Shown: positions 33,856-44,908 of the stretch, piece after piece
Position numbering within the stretch: the first letter of the stretch is position 1
Layout: every line of letters begins with the position of its first letter
Source: Lysinibacillus mangiferihumi
Lineage (GTDB): Bacteria > Bacillota > Bacilli > Bacillales_A > Planococcaceae
Assembly (NCBI RefSeq): GCF_003049665.1
Contig: NZ_PYWM01000020.1
Span: 35,950 to 99,949 of the forward strand
DNA: 64,000 bases
Reading direction: 5' to 3'
Program-made: the position numbers and the translations under genes
The notes under the pieces: generated by a model
What the model saw: the letters and a program-made list of their open reading frames with translations, nothing else
Told to the model about the DNA's origin: nothing
The model's database searches: none

Positions 33856-35475
33856 CTACTTCTTTCGATTTAACCATAGTTGATACACTGCCATTCTTCG
33901 ACCGAAAGGCAGTAGATACCATTCTTTTTCAGCCAGTACTCGTAGCTTGGCAATGCACGTAACCATAACAAATGCACCAATACAAACCGCACTAAAACCA
34001 GCAACCACTGCCACTAAACGTTGAGATAATAAACCATCTAATAAAGATGGGGTAATTTGAAGCCAAAGTATGACTGCTATTGCCATACATAATGATGCAA
34101 TGCTAATCTTTTTGTAAAAACTAGCAGGTGCTAATTGCATACCCGTTAATTTTTTTAAGTAAAAAACAAGCGCTAACGCTGTGAACAAAAGGCCCACATT
34201 ATTTGCAATAGCAGCACCTAAAACACCTAATGTCCTAATTGTGAACACATTTAGCAGCACTTTCAACGAAAAACCTGTCAATAAAAACAGGGCTGGCTTT
34301 TTTAATTTCCCAAAACCTTGCAAAATCGCTGTAAATGTCAAAATAATAGACAACGGTACAATTTGGAGTACATATAGCATCAGTACTTCCGATAATGCAT
34401 CTGTTTTAAACAGCATTGTATTTATATAAGGCATTACTAATATTAACCCTAGTGAAGCAGCCCAGCCAAATAATATAGAAGCTCTATATGTCAACTGTAT
34501 AAATGGCAACGCACTACGTCCATTCTGCTTATTTGACATATGGGCAACGAGCGGAACGATTGCTAGAGATAATGAGGCAGCAATGACAACACCAAGTTGC
34601 ACTAATGGTTGTCCACGATCGTAAATCCCTTTCGTTTCCTTCGCTATCGTGTGGTCCATCCCGCTATCTATTAATAGCGAATAGATAGTAAAAGAATCGA
34701 CTAGTTGATAACCAAGCAGTAATAAACTACTCATACTTACACTTAAACTTAGTAGTGTCACTTCTTTTAACACCGGAAAACTGGCTAAGCGTTGTTGCTG
34801 TTTTCCTATAAATGAACCAAAGCGTTTTCTAAAGAGATACGCAATTAATAATAAGCCTACGCCTTCTCCAATAACAGTCCCGATAATCGCCATTTGGCCA
34901 GCACCGTAGAGAGATTTTGACGTCGCCATTATGATAAATGTACCGGTCAAAATAACAGAAACCCTTACCGTTTGCTCCAAAACTTGTGCATAAGCAATTG
35001 GCTCCATAATCCCTCTGGATTGAAAGCCTCCCTTAAAAATAGCAAGTGCCGGCATAACCAATACAATAAACGACCCCGTCCGTAATAAAGGAGCAAGATT
35101 TGCATCTCCCATCATTTTCGCAATGACGTCCGCACCAGCAAATAATGCAACAAAAAATACCAAGGAGAGTATCGTTAAATAACGAAATATAATCCGCATA
35201 ATGCTTCGTCTTCTCTGTGTACGTTCTTCCACATCGACCACACAATCATTATCGGCCAGCATTTTGGAAATTGCTACAGCAAAACCACTCGATGTCCATA
35301 CTACAAATATGGATATTACAGGATACACTTGTTGGTAAATATAAAATCCTTCGTCACCTACAAGGTTTTGAAAAGGCACACGATAAATTGCGCTTAAAAT
35401 CTTCACAATGAGTGCCGCAATTGTTAATAATGCTGCACCCTTCATGTAACTTTTCATACCAAATCGTTCCGACAT
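33856..35475 (-). CDS. yabM: MATE/MOP-superfamily polysaccharide flippase-like protein (YabM)
   Basis: 539 residues with about 14 membrane segments, in the SpoVB/MurJ-like branch (starts MKSYMKGAALLTIAALIVKI). Homologues move lipid-linked cell-wall intermediates across the membrane; this one's substrate is not known. Ends ten bases before yabN. Confidence 0.87.
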   Translation of the reverse strand: MSERFGMKSYMKGAALLTIAALIVKILSAIYRVPFQNLVGDEGFYIYQQVYPVISIFVVWTSSGFAVAISKMLADNDCVVDVEERTQRRRSIMRIIFRYLTILSLVFFVALFAGADVIAKMMGDANLAPLLRTGSFIVLVMPALAIFKGGFQSRGIMEPIAYAQVLEQTVRVSVILTGTFIIMATSKSLYGAGQMAIIGTVIGEGVGLLLIAYLFRKRFGSFIGKQQQRLASFPVLKEVTLLSLSVSMSSLLLLGYQLVDSFTIYSLLIDSGMDHTIAKETKGIYDRGQPLVQLGVVIAASLSLAIVPLVAHMSNKQNGRSALPFIQLTYRASILFGWAASLGLILVMPYINTMLFKTDALSEVLMLYVLQIVPLSIILTFTAILQGFGKLKKPALFLLTGFSLKVLLNVFTIRTLGVLGAAIANNVGLLFTALALVFYLKKLTGMQLAPASFYKKISIASLCMAIAVILWLQITPSLLDGLLSQRLVAVVAGFSAVCIGAFVMVTCIAKLRVLAEKEWYLLPFGRRMAVYQLWLNRKK

Positions 35476-35576
35476 ACATTGTCCTCTTTCCTTCGTTTAA
35501 CAATGCCAATAGTATAGCATACCTCAAAAGTTTGACGCTCACCTGAACAAGCTTTGCTATCGCAAAGCTTTATGTA

Positions 35577-35629
35577 TACAAAAAAAGTTATTGTTCACCC
35601 TAAAAAGAGTTATGACAATAACTTTCGAT
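35577..35629 (-). terminator. Terminator of spoVT
   Basis: Stem AAAGTTATTGT / ACAATAACTTT with TTTTTTT on the minus strand, just beyond the spoVT stop. Confidence 0.85.
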
Positions 35630-35634
35630 GTTCA

Positions 35635-36171
35635 TTAATTATTCATTTGTTTTGCTAAGAAGTTAGCAGCTGTTTCCACAACTTTTACTTCTACTTCGCC
35701 AACAAAATGTACTTTAGATAAAACAATGATACAACCAATAGGATCCCCGTTCACCATAATTGGTGTTGCACAATAGGATTTAACTTGCTCATATTGTCCA
35801 GGAACAATTTCAATTGTTGTTTCCATCTTCTCAATTTTTGTTGAACGCTCGTCCATAAAACCTTCTGCGAAGGATGTAATACGACGATTAATGTATTCCT
35901 TCTTACCAATCCCTGCAACAGCGATTACTTCGTCTCGGTCTGTTACAAATGCCGGCGTGCCTAGTGTTTCATATAATGTTTCCACATATTCACGGGCGAA
36001 TTCTCCTAAATCATTAATTGGAGAATATTTTTTCAAAATGATTTCACCTTCACGGTCCGTATAAATTTCTAACGGGTCACCTTCACGAATACGTAGCGTT
36101 CTACGAATTTCCTTTGGTATTACCACACGTCCTAAATCATCTATACGACGAACAATTCCTGTTGCTTTCAT
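35635..36171 (-). CDS. spoVT: Stage V sporulation transcription regulator SpoVT
   Basis: 178 residues from the ATG at 36171 (GAGG nine bases upstream). N-terminal AbrB-type swapped-hairpin DNA-binding domain (ATGIVRRIDDLGRVVIPKEIRR) and C-terminal GAF-like domain. Modulates sigma-G-dependent genes in the forespore. A good sigma-G promoter precedes it. Confidence 0.95.
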   Translation of the reverse strand: MKATGIVRRIDDLGRVVIPKEIRRTLRIREGDPLEIYTDREGEIILKKYSPINDLGEFAREYVETLYETLGTPAFVTDRDEVIAVAGIGKKEYINRRITSFAEGFMDERSTKIEKMETTIEIVPGQYEQVKSYCATPIMVNGDPIGCIIVLSKVHFVGEVEVKVVETAANFLAKQMNN

Positions 36172-36217
36172 GCTAAACTGCCTCGCTTTCGTATTCATTA
36201 AAATTTTTCTTCAACAA

Positions 36218-36247
36218 TAGTATGGTTTTTCTTGAGACAATCTATGC
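36218..36247 (-). promoter_or_regulatory. Sigma-G-type promoter of spoVT
   Basis: Minus strand GCATA (36247-36243), 18-base spacer, CATACTA (36224-36218), matching the forespore sigma-G/sigma-F consensus; spoVT is sigma-G-dependent in B. subtilis. Confidence 0.75.
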
Positions 36248-36318
36248 AAAAAATGAACGAAAAGGATTATGAATCCAACATTATTTTTTTTAATAAAAAT
36301 TTGTCTTTTCATACAATA

Positions 36319-36358
36319 AGGCTGAACTTGCCAATTTGTCAACAAGTTCAGCCTTTTT
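36319..36358 (-). terminator. Hairpin terminator after mfd
   Basis: Thirteen-base arms AAGGCTGAACTTG / CAAGTTCAGCCTT; the T-run is better on the plus strand, so it may work in both directions. Confidence 0.6.
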
Positions 36359-39300
36359 TCACATATTTTTTTTGGAATTTGCAATAATCTGCATTATTTC
36401 TTCTAATATATCAAAATGATGGTATTTTATGCATTTACGCTCATCAATTGTCAATATCAATTGCATACTATCCATACCGAAGCCAACAGCTCGCTCAAAT
36501 TTCATCGTCTCGCTTACAATTTTACTTCCATCCACCTTGGCTGAACCTTCCTCAGATAGCAAAATGGAGATGACCTTTTGCTTTTCCTTAATAGAAGAAA
36601 CGCCCATTTCTAATCCCCAAATCTTCATGCGTGCAATACGCAGCAATCGTTCTGTTTCAATTGGTAAATCACCAAAACGGTCTTGTAATTCTTCCATAAT
36701 TTCTTCGTATTCATCCACTTGGTCCATCGCTTTAATGCGCTTATACATCTGAATTTTTTGATAGCCGTCTGGTATATACGCATCAGGAATGTAAGCATCA
36801 ACGTTGAGTAAGATCTCTATCTCTGGTTTCTCTTCTTTTTTCACGCCAGTTTGTCGCTCTGCAATGGCCTCTTCTAGCATTTGGGAGTACAAGTCAAAAC
36901 CAACTGAATCAATAAAGCCATGTTGTTGCGCCCCCAATAAATTGCCAGCCCCTCGAATGGATAAATCACGCATAGCAATTTTAAATCCAGATCCGAGCTC
37001 TGTGAACTCTTTTATCGCTTGTAATCGTTGCTCAGCTACATCTGTAAGTACTTTGTCACGTTGATACATAAAGTAAGCGTATGCCACTCGATTTGAGCGA
37101 CCTACACGGCCACGTAATTGGTAGAGCTGTGCTAATCCCATGCGATCTGCATCATGGACAATCAGTGTGTTTACATTTGGAATATCAACACCTGTTTCGA
37201 TAATTGTAGTCGTTACTAAAACATCATAATCCCCTTCAATAAAGGCTAAAATCACAGATTCCAATTGCGATTCCGTCATTTTGCCATGAGCATAGCCGAT
37301 ACGCGCTTCTGGGACAAGCATTTGAATCTCCTCAACTTTACGTGCCATATCCTCTACTCGATTGTATAAGTAAAATACTTGACCACCACGCGCCATTTCT
37401 CGCTCAATGGCTTCGCGCACAAGTGCCCCACTATGCTCCATAACATAGGTTTGTACTGGGAATCGATTGGCAGGAGGTGTCTCAATAACCGATAAATCAC
37501 GAACACCTACCATAGACATATGCAACGTTCTCGGAATAGGCGTTGCGGTTAATGTTAAAACGTCCACATTCGTTTTTAATTGTTTTATTTTTTCCTTATG
37601 AGTAACACCAAAACGCTGTTCTTCATCTACAATTAATAGGCCAAGATCTTGGAACGTTAAATCTTTAGATAAGATTCTATGAGTCCCTATTACAATATCT
37701 ACTTGCCCTTCTTTCAATCCTTTTAAAGTCGCTACTTGCTCTTTTTTCGTACGGAAACGAGATAATAAGCCGACATTGATAGCAAAATCCTGAAATCTAT
37801 CACGGATTGTCTCGTAGTGTTGTTGCGCTAAAATCGTCGTAGGTACTAAAAAGGCAACTTGTTTACCGTCCTGAATGGCTTTAAAAGCTGCACGAATGGC
37901 TACTTCGGTTTTACCATAACCTACGTCACCACATACAAGGCGGTCCATCGGGCGTTCACGTTCCATATCACGTTTCACTTCCACTATGGAACGAAGCTGA
38001 TCCTCAGTTTCTTCATAAGGGAACGATGCCTCAAAATTACGTTGATCGTCATTATCCGGTGCGAAAGCATGCCCTTTTTCGGCTTCCCGCTTGGCGTATA
38101 GCTTTATTAAATCATCTGCAATATCTTGTACGGCAGAGGAAACCTTTGCTTTCGCTTTTTTCCACTCTGCTCCACCTAATTTATGTAGCTTCGGTTCGCG
38201 GTCTTCAGATGCCACATATTTTTGAATTAAATCGATTTGCTCCACAGGTACATATAATTTATCGTCTGCACGATAGCGTATATGCAAGTAATCCTTATGT
38301 GTGCCATTAACTACTAGCGTTTCTACACCAATGTATTTCCCAATCCCATGATGCACATGCACGACAAAGTCGCCAGCTTTAATTTCTGTATAGCTTTTAA
38401 TACGCTCTGCATTTGTCATCTTTTGAGGGCGTGATTTTTTCTTTGCTTGTTGTTTAAATAATTCATCCTCTGTCACAATTGCCAAACGTTGCAATGGTAG
38501 TTCAAAACCACTCGATAATCCGCCTTCTACAATGTACAGACCTGGTTCATTAGGCTCTCCAATTGTTGCATGAATATCATATTCCTCAAGCATTTCCTGT
38601 ACACGTTTCACACGGTTTTTATCTCTGGCAACGATTAGAACGGTAAATTTACCAAGCTGCCATCGTTCAACTTCACTTTGTAATAATGCCATTTGTCCAT
38701 GGAATTGTTGCATCGGTTTACATGAAAAATTAGTCGTTTTAGAAAAGGTAATACCCGCAAACGTACGAGAAAATAGCGAGAAATAAAGCTTCTGCTGCGA
38801 CAGCATCGCCAGTATTTCCTTTAAAGAAAAGGCTGGTTTCACATCATGTACCATTTTCCCCTCTTCAATTAACGATAAAAACCATTCTTCCTCTTCACGT
38901 TCCCATGCATCCATTACTTCTTGAATACGACCTAGCTCATCAAATAATACAATGCCATTTTGTGCAAAATAGTCGCCTAAATAAGCTGTTTTATCATATA
39001 GCAACGAGCCATATTTATTTACAAAGTCAGGTAAGTTCCCTTGTTGCAACAATTCAATATCATACTGAATATGTTGATACAGCAGCTCTTTTGTCTCCTG
39101 CTTCTTAACTTTTTTCAAGCTTGTCGCTAGCGCACTTTCTAATCGACCTGCTAAAGCAATTCGCTCTTCCATTGTCAAAATTACTTCTGATGCAGGTAAA
39201 ATACGCACTTCTCGCAATTTATCAATCGAACGCTGGTCATCCGCAGAAAATGTACGAATGGAGTCCACTTCTGTATCAAATAACTCAATTCGAATCGGCG

Positions 39301-39877
39301 CCTCTAAATAGGGAGGATAAATATCCAAAATCCCTCCACGCAACGCAAACTCCCCAGGTGTCGTTACCATTGAATTACGAACATAGCCCATAGCTACGAG
39401 CGTCTGTAACCATTCCTCAATTTGTACTTCTTGTCCGACTGCTGTCTGTAAAAAATAATGAATCCACTGCTCTTTTGGCGGCATCATTTTTCTTAAACCA
39501 GCAATCGGGATAATATAAACAGCTTTTTCACCTCTCGCTAGGCAATCAAGCGTCGCGATACGCTCTGCTCGAAGCTCTGGCGAGGCAACTGCTAAGTCAG
39601 CAGCAATAAATTCATCCGCTGGGTAATAGTGAACATGTTCCTCTCCTAATAACCCAACAAGCTCATCCGCCATCTTTTGCGCCTGCAATAAATTGGGTGA
39701 CACAATATAGATGGGTTTTTGCACATGTTCAAATAACGCATCAACCATAACTGGTCGTGCGCTTCCTGTTAAACCTGTAATAAGCTGTGATGCTGTATTG
39801 CCGCTCTGAATCTCCTGTAAAAATGATGTGATATGTTTGTCCTGCGACACAAGCTGTCGTAAAACTTCCACAGTCAA
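36359..39877 (-). CDS. mfd: Transcription-repair coupling factor Mfd
   Basis: 1172 residues, full length. N-terminal UvrB-homology modules, CarD-like RNA polymerase interaction domain (DFVVHVHHGIGKYIGVETL), then a RecG-like translocase with Walker A GDVGYGKTEVA and box DEEQRFG, and a C-terminal regulatory domain. Removes stalled RNA polymerase at lesions and recruits UvrA. The frame ends exactly beside the terminator stem. Confidence 0.97.
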   Translation of the reverse strand: MTVEVLRQLVSQDKHITSFLQEIQSGNTASQLITGLTGSARPVMVDALFEHVQKPIYIVSPNLLQAQKMADELVGLLGEEHVHYYPADEFIAADLAVASPELRAERIATLDCLARGEKAVYIIPIAGLRKMMPPKEQWIHYFLQTAVGQEVQIEEWLQTLVAMGYVRNSMVTTPGEFALRGGILDIYPPYLEAPIRIELFDTEVDSIRTFSADDQRSIDKLREVRILPASEVILTMEERIALAGRLESALATSLKKVKKQETKELLYQHIQYDIELLQQGNLPDFVNKYGSLLYDKTAYLGDYFAQNGIVLFDELGRIQEVMDAWEREEEEWFLSLIEEGKMVHDVKPAFSLKEILAMLSQQKLYFSLFSRTFAGITFSKTTNFSCKPMQQFHGQMALLQSEVERWQLGKFTVLIVARDKNRVKRVQEMLEEYDIHATIGEPNEPGLYIVEGGLSSGFELPLQRLAIVTEDELFKQQAKKKSRPQKMTNAERIKSYTEIKAGDFVVHVHHGIGKYIGVETLVVNGTHKDYLHIRYRADDKLYVPVEQIDLIQKYVASEDREPKLHKLGGAEWKKAKAKVSSAVQDIADDLIKLYAKREAEKGHAFAPDNDDQRNFEASFPYEETEDQLRSIVEVKRDMERERPMDRLVCGDVGYGKTEVAIRAAFKAIQDGKQVAFLVPTTILAQQHYETIRDRFQDFAINVGLLSRFRTKKEQVATLKGLKEGQVDIVIGTHRILSKDLTFQDLGLLIVDEEQRFGVTHKEKIKQLKTNVDVLTLTATPIPRTLHMSMVGVRDLSVIETPPANRFPVQTYVMEHSGALVREAIEREMARGGQVFYLYNRVEDMARKVEEIQMLVPEARIGYAHGKMTESQLESVILAFIEGDYDVLVTTTIIETGVDIPNVNTLIVHDADRMGLAQLYQLRGRVGRSNRVAYAYFMYQRDKVLTDVAEQRLQAIKEFTELGSGFKIAMRDLSIRGAGNLLGAQQHGFIDSVGFDLYSQMLEEAIAERQTGVKKEEKPEIEILLNVDAYIPDAYIPDGYQKIQMYKRIKAMDQVDEYEEIMEELQDRFGDLPIETERLLRIARMKIWGLEMGVSSIKEKQKVISILLSEEGSAKVDGSKIVSETMKFERAVGFGMDSMQLILTIDERKCIKYHHFDILEEIMQIIANSKKNM

Positions 39878-40102
39878 AAGCTCCTTTCAGCGCGAAAATT
39901 CTAATTATTCAATGTGTTTTATACTATTAATCTAGTACAATATTACACATTCCCATTGTCTAATTATCATGTTCACCTTTGTGTAATTGTCCTAGTCAGT
40001 TCACTTTTAGTTTAAAAAGATGACTCTCTAATCATTCATCTGTATCGATTTTTTTCATATTATTAAAAGCAGTGTAACCATGTGCTTCAAAAAATAAAAA
40101 CG

Positions 40103-40139
40103 GAAAAAGCTTTGGACGCACACATTGTGCGCCAAAGCA
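40103..40139 (-). terminator. Terminator of fin
   Basis: Stem GCTTTGG-GCAC / GTGC-CCAAAGC with TTTTTCC on the minus strand after the fin stop. Confidence 0.8.
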
Positions 40140-40148
40140 TCCTTCCAA

Positions 40149-40376
40149 TTATTGAATCCATTTATTGAGTGCGTGATAATCTGGATATTGTCTAAGCGAA
40201 TCCTCACATTGCTCACAAATGCAGTGGACGGTTGTTTCACCATGTTGATTCTTTTCAACATAATCGTCTGCCTCACCTAACTCAAAAATATGCAACTTTC
40301 GAATTGTATCATCTGCATCAAATGGTAGTGTTCCTATTTCTACTTCACAATGCCTACACCGGTAGCGAATTGCCAT
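40149..40376 (-). CDS. fin: Anti-sigma-F factor Fin
   Basis: 75 residues. Zinc-binding pairs CRHC (near residue 6) and CEQC (near 56) fit Fin (YabK) of B. subtilis, which also starts MA-hydrophobic-Y-x-CRHC; therefore I place the start at the second possible codon (40376), AGGAGG lying slightly far upstream. Fin shuts off sigma-F when sigma-G takes over in the forespore. Position between mfd and pth is conserved. Confidence 0.88.
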   Translation of the reverse strand: MAIRYRCRHCEVEIGTLPFDADDTIRKLHIFELGEADDYVEKNQHGETTVHCICEQCEDSLRQYPDYHALNKWIQ

Positions 40377-40436
40377 CTCCAAATCATCCTCCTTTAAGCA
40401 ACTTACTACTTAAAGTATAGACATTTAGGAAAAAGA

Positions 40437-41000
40437 TTATGCACCGTTAAATTGGTTCATCACATCAAGAAATGGTTTTGAAAGAGACGCTTCTATTGCA
40501 TGAACACTATTATCAATAGCATCAGCCATAATAATATTCTCTTCTTTAGAAAACTTAGATAGCACATAATCCGCTACCTTCATGCCTGCTGGTGGGCGAC
40601 TCACACCAATACGAATTCGGTTAAATTCCTGTGTTCCTAAATGCTGAATTAACGATTTAATACCATTATGCCCGCCCGCACTGCCTTTTTGACGCAAACG
40701 CAATTTGCCTGTTTCTAAATCTAAATCATCATAAATAACGATTAGATCCTTCACATCAATATCAAAATAGTCCATAAGAGGTCTAACACATTCACCTGAT
40801 AAATTCATATATGTTAAAGGCTTAACAAGTAGAACCTTTCCTTCAGGACGATGTACAGTAGCATACATGCCATTAAATTTCGAATTCGTTAATGGTGCAT
40901 CCCACTTTTTCGCTAATGCATCTATGACATCAAAGCCAATATTATGTCTTGTATGCTCATAAGGTTTACCTGGATTTCCTAAACCAACGATAATTTTCAT
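40437..41000 (-). CDS. pth: Peptidyl-tRNA hydrolase
   Basis: 187 residues, full length. [23 protein letters not shown] contains the catalytic His in TRHNIGF; GLGNPG and the [14 protein letters not shown] block are conserved. Recycles peptidyl-tRNA released from ribosomes. Same gene as spoVC of B. subtilis. Confidence 0.96.
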   Translation of the reverse strand: MKIIVGLGNPGKPYEHTRHNIGFDVIDALAKKWDAPLTNSKFNGMYATVHRPEGKVLLVKPLTYMNLSGECVRPLMDYFDIDVKDLIVIYDDLDLETGKLRLRQKGSAGGHNGIKSLIQHLGTQEFNRIRIGVSRPPAGMKVADYVLSKFSKEENIIMADAIDNSVHAIEASLSKPFLDVMNQFNGA

Positions 41001-41141
41001 AAGTACCTCACTTCTTTCAATCTAATAGTCATTATTTTACCATACTGCGCTCTAAGAAAGCATTTCGTTCATATCAGTTCTGAACAATTATCCGTATGCT
41101 AAAAATCCATTAGCCTTTAATCTCACTGTCGCTTTTTCAAT

Positions 41142-41188
41142 AAAAAAAGACTATCAAGTCCGTCTTTTACGACTTCCTCGATAGCCTT
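41142..41188 (-). terminator. Terminator of ctc
   Basis: Stem GGCTATC-AG...CTTGATAGTC with an inner hairpin and TTTTTTT on the minus strand after the ctc stop. Confidence 0.8.
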
Positions 41189-41210
41189 CCCTACTAACGT
41201 CTATTTAACC

Positions 41211-41801
41211 TTATGCCTCAACGCTTTCTTCGACCTCTTCATCTTCTGCCGATACGGTTGGCGCCATAATTGTTGCTAAGATATGATCATCTTCGTTCAC
41301 AATGTCAAAATCTACTTGATTGCGAATATCCGCTACCATGATAGATTCTCCAATTGCTAGTTTCGTAATATCAATTTCTAATGTTTCCGGAATATCAGTA
41401 GGTTTTACTTTAATTTTTACTTCTAAGTTTGGCTGCATTAAAATGCCACCTTCACTTACACCAACGGATTCTCCAGTAAGTGTTACTGCTACATCTACTT
41501 CTAATTCTTCAGTCATATTAATTGCTAAAAAATCAACATGATTCACTTCATCTTTCAGTGTACATTTTTGTACTTCTGATACAACGACATTTACCCGTTC
41601 ACCATCTAACTCCACCGGAATAACACCATTACGCCCATTTTTTTGAACGAATTGTCTAAATTCTTTCGCTGAAATAGAAATTGGGGTTGAATCTAGTTTG
41701 TAGCCATAAATAACAGCAGGAATGGCTCCCCCTTTTCTAAGTTGGGTTAATGTCGAACGATGCCCAGTTTCGCGCTTATTTACACTTAACACGGTACTCA
41801 T
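41211..41801 (-). CDS. ctc: Ribosomal protein bL25/general stress protein Ctc
   Basis: 196 residues from the ATG at 41801 with GGAAGGGGAAGG upstream. N-terminal 5S rRNA-binding L25 domain and C-terminal TL5-type beta domain with acidic tail. Joins 50S subunits under stress in B. subtilis, where it has a sigma-B promoter. Lies between prs and pth as expected. Confidence 0.94.
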   Translation of the reverse strand: MSTVLSVNKRETGHRSTLTQLRKGGAIPAVIYGYKLDSTPISISAKEFRQFVQKNGRNGVIPVELDGERVNVVVSEVQKCTLKDEVNHVDFLAINMTEELEVDVAVTLTGESVGVSEGGILMQPNLEVKIKVKPTDIPETLEIDITKLAIGESIMVADIRNQVDFDIVNEDDHILATIMAPTVSAEDEEVEESVEA

Positions 41802-41983
41802 ATCTATACCTTCCCCTTCCAAGAAAAATTAATAATTTATTTCACCGTAGTCGCAACCTATTTACAGAATTTTAATATAAATATTTATTTGTTCTGTTAA
41901 GAGTCTTTGACAACGCTGAATTTTTTTATAATATTTACATTCTTTTTATATATGAATGCAAATATTAAGCAGTAACAATTACT

Positions 41984-41993
41984 ATTATACCCC
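41984..41993 (-). promoter_or_regulatory. Possible ctc promoter -10
   Basis: Minus strand GGGGTATAAT combines a sigma-B-like GGGTAT with a sigma-A TATAAT; no convincing -35 for either is found upstream. Confidence 0.4.
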
Positions 41994-42027
41994 TTAATGA
42001 GAATCTTCACACGTAACTGCTACGCAA

Positions 42028-42069
42028 AAAGGACAAATCTACTCATAAATGTAGATTTGTCCTTTTTTT
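42028..42069 (-). terminator. Terminator between prs and ctc
   Basis: Perfect stem AAAGGACAAATCTAC / GTAGATTTGTCCTTT with an eight-base loop; T-runs on both strands. It separates ctc from the glmU-prs operon. Confidence 0.85.
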
Positions 42070-42281
42070 GTCACATATTATGCTAATTCTTTTACATAAA
42101 ACTAAATTAAATCCCATAATTTGTATTTCCAGCTTTACAGATAACCATTTTAAAAGCTTTAAAATAAATACAATATATATTTTTTGCTAAGCTAAGGCGC
42201 TCACTTTCCTTCGATGGAGTTCGCCGCCTTTTGCTTTATGAAAATGCATCTGTCCCGAAAAACATTATGAACTGAACTTAA

Positions 42282-43241
42282 TTAATCGAATAAAGTACTT
42301 ACTGATTTGTTTTCGTAAACGCGAGAAATTGCATCTGCCATTAATTTAGCTACTGAAAGCTCTGTAATTTTTGGTGATTTTTTCTCTTCAGAAAGTTGAA
42401 TTGTATTTGTTACTACTAATTCTTTAATTGCAGAGTTTTCAATACGCTCGATAGCTGGACCAGAAAGTACTGGATGTGAGCAACATGCATACACTTCTTT
42501 TGCACCCGCAGCACGTAATGCATCAGCGCCAATCGTAATTGTACCTGCAGTATCGATAATATCATCAATCAAGATTGCCACTTTACCATCAACATTACCA
42601 ACGATGTTCATCACTTCTGCAACATTTGGTTTTGGACGGCGTTTGTCAATAATTGCAATTGGTGCTTTTAAACGTTCTGCCATTTTACGTGCACGTGTTA
42701 CTCCACCATGGTCAGGTGAAACAATTACGATTTCCTCAGCAGGAATACCTTTTGATTTGAAATAATCAGATAGTAAAGGTACCGCCATTAAGTGATCGAT
42801 TAAAATATCAAAGAAACCTTGGATTTGTGGTGCATGTAAATCTAAAACGATAACACGTGTTGCACCAGCCGTTTCAAGTAAGTTTGCCACTAATTTAGCT
42901 GTAATTGGCTCACGCGCTTTTGCTTTACGGTCTTGACGAGCATAACCATAGTAAGGCATTACAACGTTAACTGTACGTGCAGATGCGCGTTTTACAGCAT
43001 CTACCATAATTAAAAGCTCCATTAAATGTTCGTTTACAGGTGCAGAAGTTGACTGCACGATAAACACGTCACAACCACGAATACTTTCTTCAATGCTAAT
43101 TTGAATCTCTCCATCGCTAAAGTGCTTAACAGAAGATTTCCCTAATTCAACTCCCATTTCTTGCGCAATTTCTTGGGCAAGTGGATTATTAGAATTGAGT
43201 GAAAATATTTTTAATTGTGAGTTTGCATATTGATACGGCAT
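42282..43241 (-). CDS. prs: Ribose-phosphate pyrophosphokinase
   Basis: 319 residues, full length. Has the flexible-loop [14 protein letters not shown], and the PRPP-binding [16 protein letters not shown]. Makes PRPP from ribose 5-phosphate and ATP for nucleotides, His and Trp. Follows glmU by 24 bases, an arrangement conserved across Bacillus. Confidence 0.97.
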   Translation of the reverse strand: MPYQYANSQLKIFSLNSNNPLAQEIAQEMGVELGKSSVKHFSDGEIQISIEESIRGCDVFIVQSTSAPVNEHLMELLIMVDAVKRASARTVNVVMPYYGYARQDRKAKAREPITAKLVANLLETAGATRVIVLDLHAPQIQGFFDILIDHLMAVPLLSDYFKSKGIPAEEIVIVSPDHGGVTRARKMAERLKAPIAIIDKRRPKPNVAEVMNIVGNVDGKVAILIDDIIDTAGTITIGADALRAAGAKEVYACCSHPVLSGPAIERIENSAIKELVVTNTIQLSEEKKSPKITELSVAKLMADAISRVYENKSVSTLFD

Positions 43242-43265
43242 GATGGCCTCCTGTTTAGTTGATAA

Positions 43266-44636
43266 TTATTTTGAATTTAATTTGCTTACATAATTCGGTT
43301 TGTTTTCTTGTCTTGCACGAGCAATTGCTAGCGCATCTTCAGGAACTTCTTTTGTAATTGTAGATCCTGCTGCAATAAATGAACCTTTTCCAACTTTCAC
43401 TGGCGCTACTAAGTTAGTATTACATCCTACAAATACATCATCTTCAATAATTGTTTGGAATTTGTTTTTCCCATCATAGTTCACTGTAATAGAACCACAG
43501 CCAACATTGACGTTATTTCCTATTTCAGCATCTCCAATATAGCTTAAATGGGATACTTTTGTGTCATGACCTAGTGTACTTTTCTTCACTTCTACAAAGT
43601 TACCGATTTTAACATGGCTACCGATATCAGATAGTGGACGAATATGTGCAAATGGTCCAATCGTTGTATCTTCCGCTACAGTGCTTTCTCTTACAACAGA
43701 GGAATGTACTGAAGTACGGTCACCGATACGACTATCAATAATTTGTGAATTTGGGCCAATAATACAATCTTCTCCTATTACCGTTGCTCCTTCAATCATA
43801 GAGCCAGGATGTAGAACAGTATCACGTCCAATGACTGCGTCTGAACTAATGTAAGTAGCAGTTGGGTTAATGATTGTTACACCATTACGCATATGACGTT
43901 CATTAATACGTGCACGCATTAACGTTTCCGCCTGTGACAATGCCACACGGTCATTGACACCGAGTGTTTCTTCAAAATCATCGGTTACATATGCTCCAAC
44001 GATATCGCCTTGCTTTTGTAAAATTTCAATTACATCAGGTAAATAATACTCGCCCTGTGCATTGTCATTTTTCACAAGCTTTAACGTCTCAAACAACGCC
44101 TTGTTATCGAAGCAGTATGTCCCCGTATTAATTTCTTTTACTCGTTGCTGCTCTACACTTGCATCTTTTTGTTCAACAATTTGTTCCACCTGTCCATTAT
44201 CGCCACGTAAAATACGACCATAGCCAGTTGGATTTTCAGCAACAGCTGTTAAAATTGTCGCTTTTGCATTATTTGCTAGATGATGCTCAAATAACGCTTT
44301 CATCGTTTCAGGACGAATAAGTGGCGTATCACCGCAAACAACTAATGTTGTTCCTTGCTCGCTACCTAAAATTGACTCTGCTTGTTGTACTGCATGTGCT
44401 GTACCTAGTTGTTCAGCTTGTAAAACATACTCACTTTTATCGCCAAGTTGTTGTTTTACTTTTTCTGCACCATGTCCTACAACCGTTACGATGCGCTCGA
44501 CATCTAACGTTTGAATGTGATCCACTACATGTTGTACCATGGGCTTCCCACATACTGGATGGAGCACTTTATATAATTTGGACTTCATACGTGTACCTTG
44601 ACCTGCAGCCAAAATGACAGCAAAAATATTGCTCAT
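43266..44636 (-). CDS. glmU: Bifunctional UDP-GlcNAc pyrophosphorylase/glucosamine-1-phosphate acetyltransferase
   Basis: 456 residues from the ATG at 44636 (GGAGG upstream, longer frame rejected). N-terminal uridylyltransferase with [12 protein letters not shown]-terminal left-handed beta-helix of hexapeptide repeats with the acetyltransferase active site. Makes UDP-GlcNAc for peptidoglycan and teichoic acids. Called gcaD in B. subtilis. Confidence 0.97.
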   Translation of the reverse strand: MSNIFAVILAAGQGTRMKSKLYKVLHPVCGKPMVQHVVDHIQTLDVERIVTVVGHGAEKVKQQLGDKSEYVLQAEQLGTAHAVQQAESILGSEQGTTLVVCGDTPLIRPETMKALFEHHLANNAKATILTAVAENPTGYGRILRGDNGQVEQIVEQKDASVEQQRVKEINTGTYCFDNKALFETLKLVKNDNAQGEYYLPDVIEILQKQGDIVGAYVTDDFEETLGVNDRVALSQAETLMRARINERHMRNGVTIINPTATYISSDAVIGRDTVLHPGSMIEGATVIGEDCIIGPNSQIIDSRIGDRTSVHSSVVRESTVAEDTTIGPFAHIRPLSDIGSHVKIGNFVEVKKSTLGHDTKVSHLSYIGDAEIGNNVNVGCGSITVNYDGKNKFQTIIEDDVFVGCNTNLVAPVKVGKGSFIAAGSTITKEVPEDALAIARARQENKPNYVSKLNSK

Positions 44637-44810
44637 CAGTAAGTCCTCCAATACGCTCATTTTCTCTTATGACTATATAGCAAAATTCATCTATTTTCAA
44701 GGCATGTAGAATTGACTAAAAAGTGAATTCCTAAATCAAACACGGCTTATGCTCGATTGTTATCAGCTATGCACTAAAATCTGCCCGTTTTCTCTTTTTT
44801 GAAAAATAAA

Positions 44811-44842
44811 AAGAACCCTTCATTCATTGAGGAGTTCTTTCT
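44811..44842 (-). terminator. Terminator of spoVG
   Basis: Stem AAAGAAC-CC / GG-GTTCTTT with a T-rich tail on the minus strand. Confidence 0.75.
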
Positions 44843-44908
44843 ATTTTTCATCGCCAAAAAGTCCTTATTTTGTAAATAACCTTTGAGCGAACATTTATTT
44901 TCATAAAA

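Larger units (their letters stand above)
41802..42281. other. Gap between prs and ctc
   Basis: Contains a possible ctc promoter near 41984, the strong terminator at 42028-42069, and a degenerate GC-rich block near 42196-42230 resembling part of the repeat at 17787-18099. No gene seen. Confidence 0.55.

Noticed and set aside
36359..39877. Plus-strand reading frames within mfd, glmU, metG and other long genes
   Set aside because: They are shadows of strong minus-strand coding sequence and lack ribosome-binding sites.
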